Shown here: piece after piece, positions 38,108 through 47,135 of the stretch
How the letters are laid out: every line of letters begins with the position of its first letter
How positions within the stretch are numbered: position 1 is the first letter of the stretch
Assembly: GCF_000427465.1 (NCBI RefSeq)
Contig: NZ_ATYB01000009.1
Location: 372,001-436,000 of the forward strand
DNA from: Sinorhizobium arboris LMG 14919
GTDB lineage: Bacteria; Pseudomonadota; Alphaproteobacteria; Rhizobiales; Rhizobiaceae
Direction: 5' to 3'
Length of the DNA: 64,000 bases
Position numbers and translations under genes: made by a program
The notes under the pieces: model-generated
What the model was told of the DNA's origin: nothing
What the model saw: only the letters and a program-made list of their open reading frames with translations
Databases searched by the model: none

Positions 38108-38677
38108 ATGCTCAATCAACTCCGACCTGCACTCGTCCTGACATTCGCATTCACCCTCCTTACCGGGCTTGGCTATCCGTTGATGATCACCGGCGTTGCG
38201 CAGGCCCTGATGCCGGCAGAGGCCAATGGCAGCCTTGTCCGCAAAGACGGCGTCCTCATCGGTTCGCAACTCATCGGCCAGAACTTCGTTTCGGAGAAAT
38301 ATTTCTGGCCGCGACCTTCCGCGACCGGTCCGGAGCCTTACAATGCCGCCGCTTCGAGCGGCTCCAATCTCGGGACGACCTCTGACACGCTGAAGGCGCG
38401 TGTCTTCGCCGACATCGCAAGGCTTCGCGCAGCGGGCATGGCGGGCCCCATTCCCGCCGACGCAGGCATGGCCTCGGGGTCGGGGCTCGACCCGCATATC
38501 TCGCCCGAGTTCGCCCGTGTCCAGATCGCCCGGGTCGCGAAAGCGCGCGGGCTTCCGGAAGCTGATGTGGAAGCGCTCGTCGCCGGGGCAACGCGGGGCC
38601 GCCTGTTTGGGATCGTAGGCGAGCCGCGCGTCAATGTGCTAGAACTGAATCTTGCCTTGGATGCGCCGAGGAGCTGA
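38108..38677 (+). CDS. kdpC: K+-transporting ATPase subunit C (KdpC)
   Basis: 189-residue subunit with one N-terminal membrane span (LRPALVLTFAFTLLTGLGYP) and a periplasmic domain with the family sequences GSQLIGQNFVSEKYFWPRPS and ISPEFARVQIARVAKARGLP. It assembles with KdpA and KdpB and raises ATP affinity. The start is the ATG at 38108, 2 bp after the kdpB stop. Confidence 0.96.
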   Translation: MLNQLRPALVLTFAFTLLTGLGYPLMITGVAQALMPAEANGSLVRKDGVLIGSQLIGQNFVSEKYFWPRPSATGPEPYNAAASSGSNLGTTSDTLKARVFADIARLRAAGMAGPIPADAGMASGSGLDPHISPEFARVQIARVAKARGLPEADVEALVAGATRGRLFGIVGEPRVNVLELNLALDAPRS

Positions 38678-38695
38678 CCGAGTTCGAGACGTTGC

Positions 38696-41392
38696 ATGCC
38701 CGACAATGACCGCGACCTGAAGAGCCGCCCCGACCCGGACGCCCTGCTGGCGCTCGCCGGGAAGGGCAGCAGAGGCAAACTCACCGTCTTTCTTGGTGCG
38801 GCGCCTGGAGTCGGCAAGACCTATGCCATGCTGACACGTGCGCGGCGGCTCAAGGAAGAAGGAGGCGATATCGTCATCGGGCTCGTCGAAACGCATGGAC
38901 GTGGCGAGACCGCAGCACTGCTCGAGGGGCAGGAAGTCTTGCCGCGCCGTCAGGTGCTCCACAACGGACGGACACTTCTCGAATTCGACCTCGACGCGGC
39001 GTTGGCGCGCCGCCCGCGCGTCATCGTGGTCGACGAGCTCGCCCATACCAATTTCGGTGAAAGCCGCCATCCCAAGCGCTACCAGGATGTCGAGGAACTG
39101 GTCGATGCCGGCATAGACGTCTGGACGGCACTCAATATTCAGCACCTGGAAAGCCTCTCGGACGTCGTTGCGCAGATTGCCGGCGTGCCGGTGCGCGAAC
39201 GCGTCCCCGATACGGTTCTCAATCGCGCTGACGATGTCCTGCTGGTGGACCTGCCGCCGGCCGAACTGATCGAACGGCTGAAGGAGGGCAAGGTCTACCT
39301 GCCCGACAGCGCCAAGCGCGCTGCCGATCGCTTCTTCCGCCTCGGCAATCTGACGGCGCTGCGCGAACTGGCGCTCCGCCGGACGGCGGACCGGGTCGAC
39401 GATCAGATGGTCGACTATCTCAGGCAGAATGCGATCGAGGGACCCTGGGGGGCCGCCGAACGGCTCCTCGTCTGCATCGGTCCCGACGCCCTGTCCGAAA
39501 AGGTGGTGAGGACGGCAAGCCGGCTCGCGTCGGGCCTGAACGCCGACTGGTTCGTCGTATCCGTCGAACGTGCGGATGGTGAGGCGGAGAGCGGTGGAGC
39601 GATGCGGCAGCTGGACGAGACTTTTCGGCTCGCCGAGCAGCTGGGCGCCGAGACGCGGCGTGTCATCGGCAACGACTTCGTCGAAGAAATTCTGAAGCTC
39701 GCAAGGCGGGAACACGCGACGCAAATCGTCATCGGCACGCGCCGCCACCGATTTCCGCTCCGGCTCTTCCGTCGCTCCTTGCCGGATGCACTTGCCGCCA
39801 AGGCGGCCGGTATCGCCATCCACCTCGTCACTGACGGGGCCGTACCGGCTGTCAAACCGGCGATCGGACGCAGAAGCACGCTTCCGGAAGGGGCGGGGCG
39901 GGCGGTTGCCATCGCCGCCGGCACGGCTGCAGCCGCGACGGCAATCGGCCTGCTGATCGAGCAGTTCGTCGTCCTGCCGAATATCTCGCTTCTCTACCTT
40001 CTGGCCGTGCTCGCCTCGGCGACCTATGCGGGCTATGTCGCCGCGATCGCGGCCGCGCTCATCTCCGTTCTTGCCTATAATTTCTGCTTCATCGAACCGG
40101 TCGGCACTTTTACAGTTGCCGAACCGCACGAAGTTTTTGCTCTCTTCGCGTTCCTTGCGGCGGCGATGCTTGCCGGGGGGCTCGCCTCCCGCGTTCGCGA
40201 GCAGGCGACGACCGCGAGGCGGCGGGCCGCGGCGACGCAGGCGCTTTACGATTTTTCGCGCAAGCTTTCCGGTACCGCCAATGCCGAGGACGTGCTGTGG
40301 GCCGCAGTCACCCAGATCCAGGCGACGCTCCGGCGCAACGCGGCGCTTCTTCTGCCGGAAGACGGAGAGGTCAGCTTGATGGCGGCCTGGCCGCCGGATA
40401 CGGAGCTCGGCCTTACCGATACGATGGCGGCGCGCTGGGCCTTCGAGAAAAAGGAGGCTGCCGGCAACGGTACCGGCACGCTGCCGAACAGCCCCTTCCA
40501 GTTCAGGCCGCTTATGAGTCCGCATGGAGTCGTTGGCGTCTTCGGCTTCCTGCAGGAAGACAGGCCGCTGGAAATAAACGAGGAACGGGGGCTCGCCGCG
40601 ATACTCGATCAGACCGCGATCGCGGTCGACAGGGCGCGTCTCTCGCGCGAGAGCCTCGACCAGGCAGCGCGGCTCGAGGGCGAGAAGTTTCTCGCGGCGC
40701 TGCTTTCCTCCATATCCCACGATCTTAGAACGCCGCTCGCAACAATCACCGGAGCGGTGACCAGTCTGCGCCAGCTCGGCGAGCGGATGCCCGCGGAAAG
40801 CCGGGACGACCTCCTGAAGTCGATCGAGGAGGAGAGCGGCAGGCTCACGCGCTTCGTTGCCAACCTGCTCGATATGACCCGCATCGAAGCCGGAACGGTA
40901 AATGCCAAGCGCGACTGGGTCGATGTCGCCGATGTGGTTCATTCGGCTGTGGAGCGTGCGCGTAAATACTTTCCCGGCCGCGTCTTCGAAACGAGCATCG
41001 CTCCCGACTTGCCGCTGATCCGCGGCGATAGCGTGCTGCTTGGGCAGGTGATCTTCAATCTGCTCGACAACGCCAATAGGTTCGGCGGTGACGAGCCCGT
41101 CAGCATCTATGCGCGGCAGGATGGAGATGAGATCGTGCTTTCGGTAACCGACCTCGGCAAGGGCATCGCCCCGGCCGATCTCGACACCGTGTTCGACAAA
41201 TTCTTCCGTAAAGGTAAGCCGGATGGCCGTTCGCTCGGCACGGGGCTCGGCCTTTCCATCAGCAAGGGTTTCGTGGAGGCGATGGGCGGACAAATCAAGG
41301 CGGAGAGCCCCGCGATGAAGCGCCGCGGTACGCGCATTTCCATGCGGTTCCCCGCGGCGGAAACCGACATCGCAGAGAGGGAGCGCGGATGA
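38696..41392 (+). CDS. kdpD: sensor histidine kinase KdpD
   Basis: 898-residue osmosensing kinase. The N-terminal KdpD domain has Walker A FLGAAPGVGKTYAML (~29-43), then a universal-stress-protein-like part. Four membrane spans lie near residues 400-500, followed by a GAF-like region. The kinase core has the phospho-accepting H675 in SSISHDLRTPLATITGA, the N-box NLLDNANRF and GTGLGLSISKGF. It senses low K+ and phosphorylates KdpE. It overlaps kdpE by 4 bp. Confidence 0.96.
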   Translation: MPDNDRDLKSRPDPDALLALAGKGSRGKLTVFLGAAPGVGKTYAMLTRARRLKEEGGDIVIGLVETHGRGETAALLEGQEVLPRRQVLHNGRTLLEFDLDAALARRPRVIVVDELAHTNFGESRHPKRYQDVEELVDAGIDVWTALNIQHLESLSDVVAQIAGVPVRERVPDTVLNRADDVLLVDLPPAELIERLKEGKVYLPDSAKRAADRFFRLGNLTALRELALRRTADRVDDQMVDYLRQNAIEGPWGAAERLLVCIGPDALSEKVVRTASRLASGLNADWFVVSVERADGEAESGGAMRQLDETFRLAEQLGAETRRVIGNDFVEEILKLARREHATQIVIGTRRHRFPLRLFRRSLPDALAAKAAGIAIHLVTDGAVPAVKPAIGRRSTLPEGAGRAVAIAAGTAAAATAIGLLIEQFVVLPNISLLYLLAVLASATYAGYVAAIAAALISVLAYNFCFIEPVGTFTVAEPHEVFALFAFLAAAMLAGGLASRVREQATTARRRAAATQALYDFSRKLSGTANAEDVLWAAVTQIQATLRRNAALLLPEDGEVSLMAAWPPDTELGLTDTMAARWAFEKKEAAGNGTGTLPNSPFQFRPLMSPHGVVGVFGFLQEDRPLEINEERGLAAILDQTAIAVDRARLSRESLDQAARLEGEKFLAALLSSISHDLRTPLATITGAVTSLRQLGERMPAESRDDLLKSIEEESGRLTRFVANLLDMTRIEAGTVNAKRDWVDVADVVHSAVERARKYFPGRVFETSIAPDLPLIRGDSVLLGQVIFNLLDNANRFGGDEPVSIYARQDGDEIVLSVTDLGKGIAPADLDTVFDKFFRKGKPDGRSLGTGLGLSISKGFVEAMGGQIKAESPAMKRRGTRISMRFPAAETDIAERERG

Positions 41393-42081
41393 CCGCCGAG
41401 CGCATCCTCGTCGTGGACGACGAGCCGCAGATCCAGCGTTTCCTGCGCCCGGCGCTGTCAGCCGCCGGTTACGAGGTGATCGAGGCGGCAAACGGCGCGC
41501 AGGCGCTGAAGGCGGCTGTGACGGCAGCGCCGGACGTCGTAATCCTCGATCTCGGCCTCCCCGACATGGACGGCAAGGATGTCGTGGCCAATATCCGCGC
41601 CTGGTCGCAGGTTCCGATCATCATCCTTTCGGCGCGTGATCGTGAAAGCGAGAAGATCGCTGCCCTCGATCTCGGCGCCGACGACTACATCGAGAAGCCG
41701 TTCGGGATCGGCGAACTGACGGCGCGAATCCGTGCGGCGCTGCGCCATCGCATCCAGATGGCGGGAGGGCAGGCGCAGCTGTCGGCAGATGGGCTTTCGA
41801 TCGACATGGTCAAGCGTGTCGTGACGCGTGACGGCGAGGCGCTCCGGCTGACGCCGAAGGAATATGACCTTCTCGTCATGCTGGCGCATCACGCAGGCCG
41901 GGTGGTCACCCACAGGACGCTGCTCACCTCCGTCTGGGGTGCCGCCCACGGTGAGGACCTGCATTATCTGAGAGTCTTCATCGGTCAGCTGCGTGGCAAG
42001 ATCGAGCGCGATCCCGGCAATCCGAAGATCGTCCGCACCGAGCCAGGCGTCGGTTACCGCTTCGTCGGCGACGAGGACTGA
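41389..42081 (+). CDS. kdpE: response regulator KdpE
   Basis: 230-residue OmpR-type regulator. The receiver has the acidic pair VVDDEPQIQ, the phospho-acceptor D54 (VVILDLGLPDMDG) and the lysine in YIEKPFGIGEL. A C-terminal winged helix follows (LTPKEYDLLVMLAHHAGRVV, SVWGAAHGEDLHYLRVFIGQ). It activates kdpFABC. The ATG overlaps the kdpD stop (ATGA). Its end faces ktrA with a 20-bp gap. Confidence 0.96.
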   Translation: MTAERILVVDDEPQIQRFLRPALSAAGYEVIEAANGAQALKAAVTAAPDVVILDLGLPDMDGKDVVANIRAWSQVPIIILSARDRESEKIAALDLGADDYIEKPFGIGELTARIRAALRHRIQMAGGQAQLSADGLSIDMVKRVVTRDGEALRLTPKEYDLLVMLAHHAGRVVTHRTLLTSVWGAAHGEDLHYLRVFIGQLRGKIERDPGNPKIVRTEPGVGYRFVGDED

Positions 42082-42101
42082 GGCGCTCGTCCAGTCGGGC
42101 C

Positions 42102-42809
42102 TCAGGTAAGGGCCGCGAACTTCTCCACCAGTTTCGTCGGCCCTGACACGATCAGCAGATCACCTCTCTCGACCGTTGTTTCCGGTGTGGCATAGGTAAA
42201 GTCCAACTTTCGCCGTTTGACGCCGACGATGGTAACCCCGTACTTGCTGCGAAGACCGGATTCCGCCAACGTCTTTCCGACGGCTTCGTTCGGCGCCGGT
42301 GTTTTGACAATGGCAAAGCCGTCATCGAATTCGATGAAGTCGATCATCTTGCCGGTGACGAGATGGGCGACGCGCTCGCCCATGGCCGCCTCGGGATAGA
42401 CGACATGGTGCGCGCCGGTCCGCTCCAGAATGCGGCCGTGATTGGGGTTGATGGCTTTTGCCCAGATGTCGGGCACCCCGAGCTCGGAAAGTGCCAGAAC
42501 CGTAAGCACGCTGGCTTCGATATCCGTACCAATTCCGACGACGGCGTGAGGAAAGTCCTGAACGCCGAGGCGACGCAGAGAATCGGCATTGCTGCTGTCT
42601 GCCTCCACTACGTGGGTCAGCCGCGTCGCCCAGTTCTGAACGAGCTCCGCGTTTTCATCGATGGCCAGAACGTCGTAGCCAAGATGAATCAAGGATTGGG
42701 CAACGGCGCTGCCGAAGCGGCCGAGACCTATAACGACGACGCCGTCGCTGCGGACGATGCTGTTCTTAGCCAACGATTGGGCGCTCCTCTGGATATCGGA
42801 AGAGTACAT
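42102..42809 (-). CDS. ktrA: K+ uptake regulatory subunit KtrA/TrkA (RCK protein)
   Basis: 235-residue cytoplasmic gating subunit. An RCK-N Rossmann fold (VVVIGLGRFGSAVAQSLIHL, then VLAIDENAELVQ) is followed by an RCK-C/TrkA-C domain. It forms an octameric ring on KtrB and gates K+ uptake in response to nucleotides. The ATG at 42809 overlaps the end of ktrB by 44 bp and lacks a clear ribosome-binding site, so a start further in is possible. It is in an operon with ktrB and convergent with kdpE. Confidence 0.88.
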   Translation of the reverse strand: MYSSDIQRSAQSLAKNSIVRSDGVVVIGLGRFGSAVAQSLIHLGYDVLAIDENAELVQNWATRLTHVVEADSSNADSLRRLGVQDFPHAVVGIGTDIEASVLTVLALSELGVPDIWAKAINPNHGRILERTGAHHVVYPEAAMGERVAHLVTGKMIDFIEFDDGFAIVKTPAPNEAVGKTLAESGLRSKYGVTIVGVKRRKLDFTYATPETTVERGDLLIVSGPTKLVEKFAALT

Positions 42810-44112
42810 TGCGTTCTTGCAGCGCGAGTGCGCTTGCAATTGTGATCGTGCCGACGCGCCCGATGAACATCAAGGCGATGATGACCAGTTGTGCGGCGGG
42901 AGGCAGGCCCCCGGTGATCCCCGTGGACAGGCCAACGGTTCCGAATGCCGAAATGACCTCAAACATGACATCCTCAAGCGGGAGGCTCGTGACGCTGAGG
43001 AGCATGAGCACGCCTCCTGCGACAGCCCCGACGGACAGCAATACGATTGCCAGTGCCTGGCGCTGGGCGTGAGTGCCGATACGGCGCCGAAACGCGGTGG
43101 AATCGCGCTGGCCCCGGATTTCCGCCCAGACGACGAATCCAAGAAGGAAGAATGTCGTGACCTTTATGCCGCCGGCGGTGCCGGCACTGCCACCGCCGAT
43201 GAACATCAGAGCATAAGTGACCGCCAGGGTTTCGATGCGCATCTCTCCAATGTCGATGCTGTTAAAGCCGGCAGTGCGCGCCATGACCGAATGGCTCGCG
43301 GCGTTCAGCAGCTTCCCCGGCCATTCGAACGCGCCCAATGTCTTCGGATTGTTCCATTCGTAGGCGGCCGTCGCCGCGAGTCCGGCAACGAGCAGAAGAG
43401 CTGTCCCAAGAAGGGTAATCTTGGTGTGAACGGACCAGCGTGCCGGATGCCGCACCGTCTGGCGAAGTTCGAAGAGTACCGGGAAACCGAGACCGCCGAT
43501 AACGACGGCAGCCATGATCGGAGCGAGAATAAGCGGATCGAGTGCAAAACCGATCAAGCTGTCCGAATATGTTGAAAAGCCTGCATTGTTGAACGCCGAG
43601 ACCGCATGAAAAAAGCCCTGCCACAAGGCGTCGCTCCAGACATAGTCATGGCCGTAGCGCAGACGCCAGGCGAGCGCGGCTGTCGTGACCAGTTCGACTG
43701 CTATGGTTACGAGAAAGATGAGGCGAAGGACACCCGCGACATCGCCCAGACTGAGGCTCTTGGTTTCCGCTTGCGCGATGAGGCGGCTGCTCAGTTTCAG
43801 TCTGCGGGTAACGAGGAGGCCAAGAAGCGTTGCCCCGGTCATGATGCCGAAACCACCGACCTGGAACAGCACGAGGATCACGCCCTGGCCGAAGCCCGAC
43901 CAATAGGTCGGCGTGTCCTGAACGATAAGCCCGGTAACGCAGACTGCAGAGGTGGCTGTAAACAATGCGGCAAGCAGCGGAGCTCCCCCTGGCCCCGCGC
44001 GCGAGATCGGCAGCATGAGCAGTGTTGTGCCTACGAGGATGGCAACAAGGAACGCCGTCGGCACGAGCCGTGCAGGGTGTTGGATCGATTGTGGCAAATC
44101 CCACCTTTTCAT
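42766..44112 (-). CDS. ktrB: K+ transporter channel subunit KtrB
   Basis: 448-residue membrane channel of the Trk/Ktr family with four pore repeats. Selectivity-filter glycines are visible in TATSAVCVTGL (~55), HAVSAFNNAGFSTY (~170), MARTAGFNSID (~285) and SAFGTVGLSTG (~398). It mediates Na+-dependent or independent K+ uptake with KtrA. Together with kdp and the adjacent channel gene it makes a potassium-transport island. Confidence 0.93.
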   Translation of the reverse strand: MKRWDLPQSIQHPARLVPTAFLVAILVGTTLLMLPISRAGPGGAPLLAALFTATSAVCVTGLIVQDTPTYWSGFGQGVILVLFQVGGFGIMTGATLLGLLVTRRLKLSSRLIAQAETKSLSLGDVAGVLRLIFLVTIAVELVTTAALAWRLRYGHDYVWSDALWQGFFHAVSAFNNAGFSTYSDSLIGFALDPLILAPIMAAVVIGGLGFPVLFELRQTVRHPARWSVHTKITLLGTALLLVAGLAATAAYEWNNPKTLGAFEWPGKLLNAASHSVMARTAGFNSIDIGEMRIETLAVTYALMFIGGGSAGTAGGIKVTTFFLLGFVVWAEIRGQRDSTAFRRRIGTHAQRQALAIVLLSVGAVAGGVLMLLSVTSLPLEDVMFEVISAFGTVGLSTGITGGLPPAAQLVIIALMFIGRVGTITIASALALQERNVLFRYPEERPIVG

Positions 44113-44344
44113 TAGATCGGCAGATCAAAGCCGTCTGCCGTAAACGACCGGCCGCGCAGTTGGCACAACCCTGACGAAGTCGCCGCCCTTCGTCAATTCG
44201 CGGCAACACAACGAACTGAGTTCTGCGCAGCCTGGAACAGGTCCAGGAAAAAATACGCGGCACTTCCCCTCCGGAATTGCGGACCGGCCGCACAGCACAG
44301 AGGTCCCCAGGGTAAAACGCCATTATTCGTTGTGCCTGTGGTTT

Positions 44345-44785
44345 CTACTTGTGGTCGTCGCGCCAGATGCGCTCTACGGCAATGAAGGTAAAGGACGCCG
44401 ACCAGGCAATCAGGACGAGCCCATTCAGCCCCTCCAGACCGGCGAGAATTCGCATGTCGCCTGTCGCGTAGACGTCGCCGAATCCCATCGTACTGTAACA
44501 GGTCAGCGAGAAATAGAAGAAGTCTGCGGCGCTTGTTCCTGCCAGTCCTTCCAGGGAGCCGAATTCGGGATGATAATGCATCCAGGCGAATGCGAGAGCG
44601 TAAAGGCCGACGCCGAAGAGATGGGCCATAAAGGCTGACCCGAGAAAGACCACCATTTCGGGTCGTTTTGAAAGCACCTTGCGCCGACGCAGGATCGCGA
44701 CGCCGGTCATGATTTCAAAATGAATGGCGCTTGTCACGACGATGAGTGCGGCGGAGAGCAGGCAGACCAAAACAATTCCTGGCAA
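44345..44785 (-). CDS. two-helix potassium channel (Ion_trans_2)
   Basis: 146-residue membrane protein with a KcsA-like pore. The filter reads TCYSTMGFGDVYATGD, and hydrophobic helices flank it (GIVLVCLLSAALIVVTSAIH, AFMAHLFGVGLYALAFAWMH, LVLIAWSASFTFIAVERIW). I choose the TTG at 44785 because gagg lies 7-10 nt upstream and it begins just before the first helix. An upstream ATG at 44965 would add 60 residues without family character. Probably a K+ or mixed-cation leak channel beside ktrAB. Confidence 0.75.
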   Translation of the reverse strand: MPGIVLVCLLSAALIVVTSAIHFEIMTGVAILRRRKVLSKRPEMVVFLGSAFMAHLFGVGLYALAFAWMHYHPEFGSLEGLAGTSAADFFYFSLTCYSTMGFGDVYATGDMRILAGLEGLNGLVLIAWSASFTFIAVERIWRDDHK

Positions 44786-45220
44786 TTCTCGACCTCGCCT
44801 GTGCTTGCCGCAGTATGACCGGCGTTCAACTGCACGCACCAACTCTACTGGAGGAAGCCGGTTCAAGCACCATAGCAAGACATGTTGCGGATTGGGAGCG
44901 TCGGATACTCCGGACGCGCTGGCGGTCCGACGATGTTGAATGGGCGACGTTCCGGCCGGCGCCATCGTGCTGATGACCCAATGCAGCCGCGCGAAGAGGC
45001 CGGCAGAAACCCCGGCGACCCGGCGAGTGATCGAAGCCTCCGCATTTCAAGCCACGCGAGTCCGCAAGGCTCGTCCTCTACTCCCTGCAGGCGCGAGGCT
45101 ACGCCGGCGGGAGCCTGCCCTACCGGACAGATTGCCGCATACCGCGGTTGCGCATTTGGCGCCTGCCTTCGCAACGCCTATGTAACGTGGGGCCGCAGAT
45201 GCGGCCGAATTGGGTGAGGC
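44786..45220. other. intergenic region between the K+ channel and the globin gene
   Basis: 435 bp with divergent promoters and no gene I can support. No clear FNR/FixK-type symmetric site (TTGAT-N4-ATCAA) was seen. Confidence 0.4.
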
Positions 45221-45688
45221 ATGAACGACGAACTGCAGGGTCAAGCCGCGCAAACCGCCGCTATGCGCGAACGGGCAGAAGCGGAGATGAAAGCGATGGG
45301 AATCGATGAAGCGTTCATCGGTGCGTTGGTCGATACATTTTATGCGCGTGTGCTGGCGCATCCGGAGCTTGGGCCCGTATTCGACGCAAGGCTTTCGGGC
45401 CGCTGGCCGGAGCACATGGAGAGGATGAAAAGTTTCTGGTCCGCCGTTGCCTTCCGCAACGGCGCCTACGGCGGAAAGCCGGTGCAGGCACATCTCGGCG
45501 TCGCCAACATGTCTCCGGAGCTTTTCCCAAAATGGCTGGCGCTCTTTGCTGCGACGCTTGACGACATTGCACCGAATACAGAAGCGAAAGCCTGGTTCAT
45601 GGCAACGGCCGAGCGCATCGCGCGAAGCCTGACACTCTCGCTCTTCTACAATCCGGCCCTCGACGACCCGGCGCTGAAGCGTTCCTGA
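45221..45688 (+). CDS. group III truncated haemoglobin
   Basis: 155-residue truncated haemoglobin of group III. Features include LVDTFYARVLAHPELGPVFD, the B/E-helix region WPEHMERMKSFWSAVAFRNG, the proximal-histidine segment VQAHLGVANMSPELFPKWL and the FATTxD-like LFAATLDDIAP. Group III globins probably bind O2 or NO. The ATG has gggtgagg upstream. It is a single-gene unit, followed 107 bp later by the DUF2161 gene. Confidence 0.9.
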   Translation: MNDELQGQAAQTAAMRERAEAEMKAMGIDEAFIGALVDTFYARVLAHPELGPVFDARLSGRWPEHMERMKSFWSAVAFRNGAYGGKPVQAHLGVANMSPELFPKWLALFAATLDDIAPNTEAKAWFMATAERIARSLTLSLFYNPALDDPALKRS

Positions 45689-45795
45689 GTTGTCGCAAAG
45701 CGGATCTTTCGCACAGCCGATATATTCCCGTTCTGTGCTTTACGGATAGGGTGATGTATCCCTTGGAACGATTCGTCGCTTAAACCTGCAGGCAT

Positions 45796-46470
45796 ATGGA
45801 AACTGCGCTTTATCTGCCCATCAAAGGCTTTCTCGAAAAGGCAGGTTATGTCGTCAAGGGCGAAGTCGGCGGCTGCGATCTCGTCGGCTTGAGCGATGAC
45901 GATCCGCCTGTGGTCGTCATCTGCGAGCTGAAACTCAGCTTCAATCTGGAGCTCATACTGCAGGCCGTCGATCGCGCAGCTGTCGCAGACGAGGTCTGGA
46001 TCGCGGCGCGAGTCTCGGCCAAGGGCAAAGGTCGCGAGGCCGACAAACGCTACCGCGATCTCTGTCGCAGGCTTGGGGTCGGGATGCTGGGCGTTTCCGA
46101 TGCCGGCGACGTCAGCGTTATCGTCGGTTCCGTATCGCCCATGCCGCGAACCAATCCGAAACGGCGCTCGAGGCTCACGCGTGAACACCGGAGCCGACGC
46201 GGCGATCCGGCAGTAGGCGGCAGCACACGCGCGCCTGTCATGACCGCGTACCGCCAGCAGGCGCTCGGCTGTGCCGCAGCGCTGGCATCAGGCCCGCTGC
46301 GCGTGCGTGAAATCAGATCCAGCATACCGGATGCCGGCAAGATTTTGCTTGCGAATGTCTATGGCTGGTTTGAACGGCTCGACAGAGGCGTCTACGGCTT
46401 GACGGAAGCTGGACGCGAAGCACTTCAGCGATGGCCGCAGCAGGACATGCAGGCAAACATAGCCGTCTGA
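45796..46470 (+). CDS. DUF2161 family protein (putative PD-(D/E)XK phosphodiesterase)
   Basis: 224-residue protein of the DUF2161 family. The N-terminal half has an apparent PD-(D/E)XK-like core: an early Glu (PIKGFLEKAGY), GEVGGCDLVGLSDDDPPVVV and VICELKLSFNLEL, where the Asp and the ELK provide metal ligands. The C-terminal part (GPLRVREIRSSIPDAGKILL, YGWFERLDRGVYGLTEAGRE) looks like a winged helix. It has been called a phosphodiesterase/nuclease in databases, but its role is not established. Confidence 0.8.
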   Translation: METALYLPIKGFLEKAGYVVKGEVGGCDLVGLSDDDPPVVVICELKLSFNLELILQAVDRAAVADEVWIAARVSAKGKGREADKRYRDLCRRLGVGMLGVSDAGDVSVIVGSVSPMPRTNPKRRSRLTREHRSRRGDPAVGGSTRAPVMTAYRQQALGCAAALASGPLRVREIRSSIPDAGKILLANVYGWFERLDRGVYGLTEAGREALQRWPQQDMQANIAV

Positions 46471-46624
46471 GCAGCGCCCTGAAGCCTCGGTACAGGTCAC
46501 AACGATCCACGCGTTCCCGCGGGCGAGATGAATGGACGAGTATTGGCCTTGCTCGTCAGTTCGTTTCGCACGGCCGATCCCCCTATGGCGGTGCGCGGCG
46601 TCGACCCGCAACGGGTGCCCCTGC

Positions 46625-47023
46625 TCAGACCCCGTCCACAGCAAGCTCAAAACCTTCGTCCAGCCAGCCGGTGATGCCGCCGGCCATGATTTTCACCGGG
46701 CGGCCAAGTTCCGCAAGACGCAGCGCACCACGAGCCGCTCCGTTGCAATGCGGCCCCGCGCAATATGTGACGAACAGCGTATCATCGGGCCAGGCTGCCA
46801 ACTTCGAACGAACCATCTTTCCATGCGGCAGGTTGATGGCCCCGGGAACATGCCCTCTAGCGAACATCTGGGGACTGCGGACGTCCAGGAGGACGAAATC
46901 TGCGCCCTTGGACAGGGCGTCATGGACGTCCCAGCAGTCGGTCTCAAAGGTGAATTCGGCAGCAAAGTGCTGACGGGCGACGTCGCTCGGGGCGGCGGAA
47001 GTCTCAGTGACGGCGGATTTCAT
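46625..47023 (-). CDS. rhodanese-like sulfurtransferase
   Basis: 132-residue single-domain rhodanese. LLDVRSPQMFARGHVPGAIN is the substrate-site loop; the active-site loop is YCAGPHCNGAARGALRLAEL with the catalytic Cys. It transfers sulfane sulfur. The ATG at 47023 has ggag 8-11 nt upstream. It is divergent from ftrA (112 bp apart), a pairing seen in other proteobacteria, so FtrA probably controls it. Confidence 0.88.
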   Translation of the reverse strand: MKSAVTETSAAPSDVARQHFAAEFTFETDCWDVHDALSKGADFVLLDVRSPQMFARGHVPGAINLPHGKMVRSKLAAWPDDTLFVTYCAGPHCNGAARGALRLAELGRPVKIMAGGITGWLDEGFELAVDGV

Positions 47024-47135
47024 TTTCGGCTCCAGTTGCAAGGTCACGCCGGGATATGGCCGCCCCGACCGCCGTGTTGCAATTGGCGTAAATGACAATA
47101 TACGTAAATATCATGCCAACTGCGTCGGAACCTCC

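Noticed and set aside
38639..41491. A 950-codon open frame antisense to kdpD.
   Set aside because: It is a consequence of high GC at third positions; the kdpD frame shows all kinase motifs, and the antisense protein resembles no family.
44786..45220. Search for an anaerobic (FNR/FixK) box before the truncated haemoglobin gene.
   Set aside because: No TTGAT-N4-ATCAA-like sequence was found.
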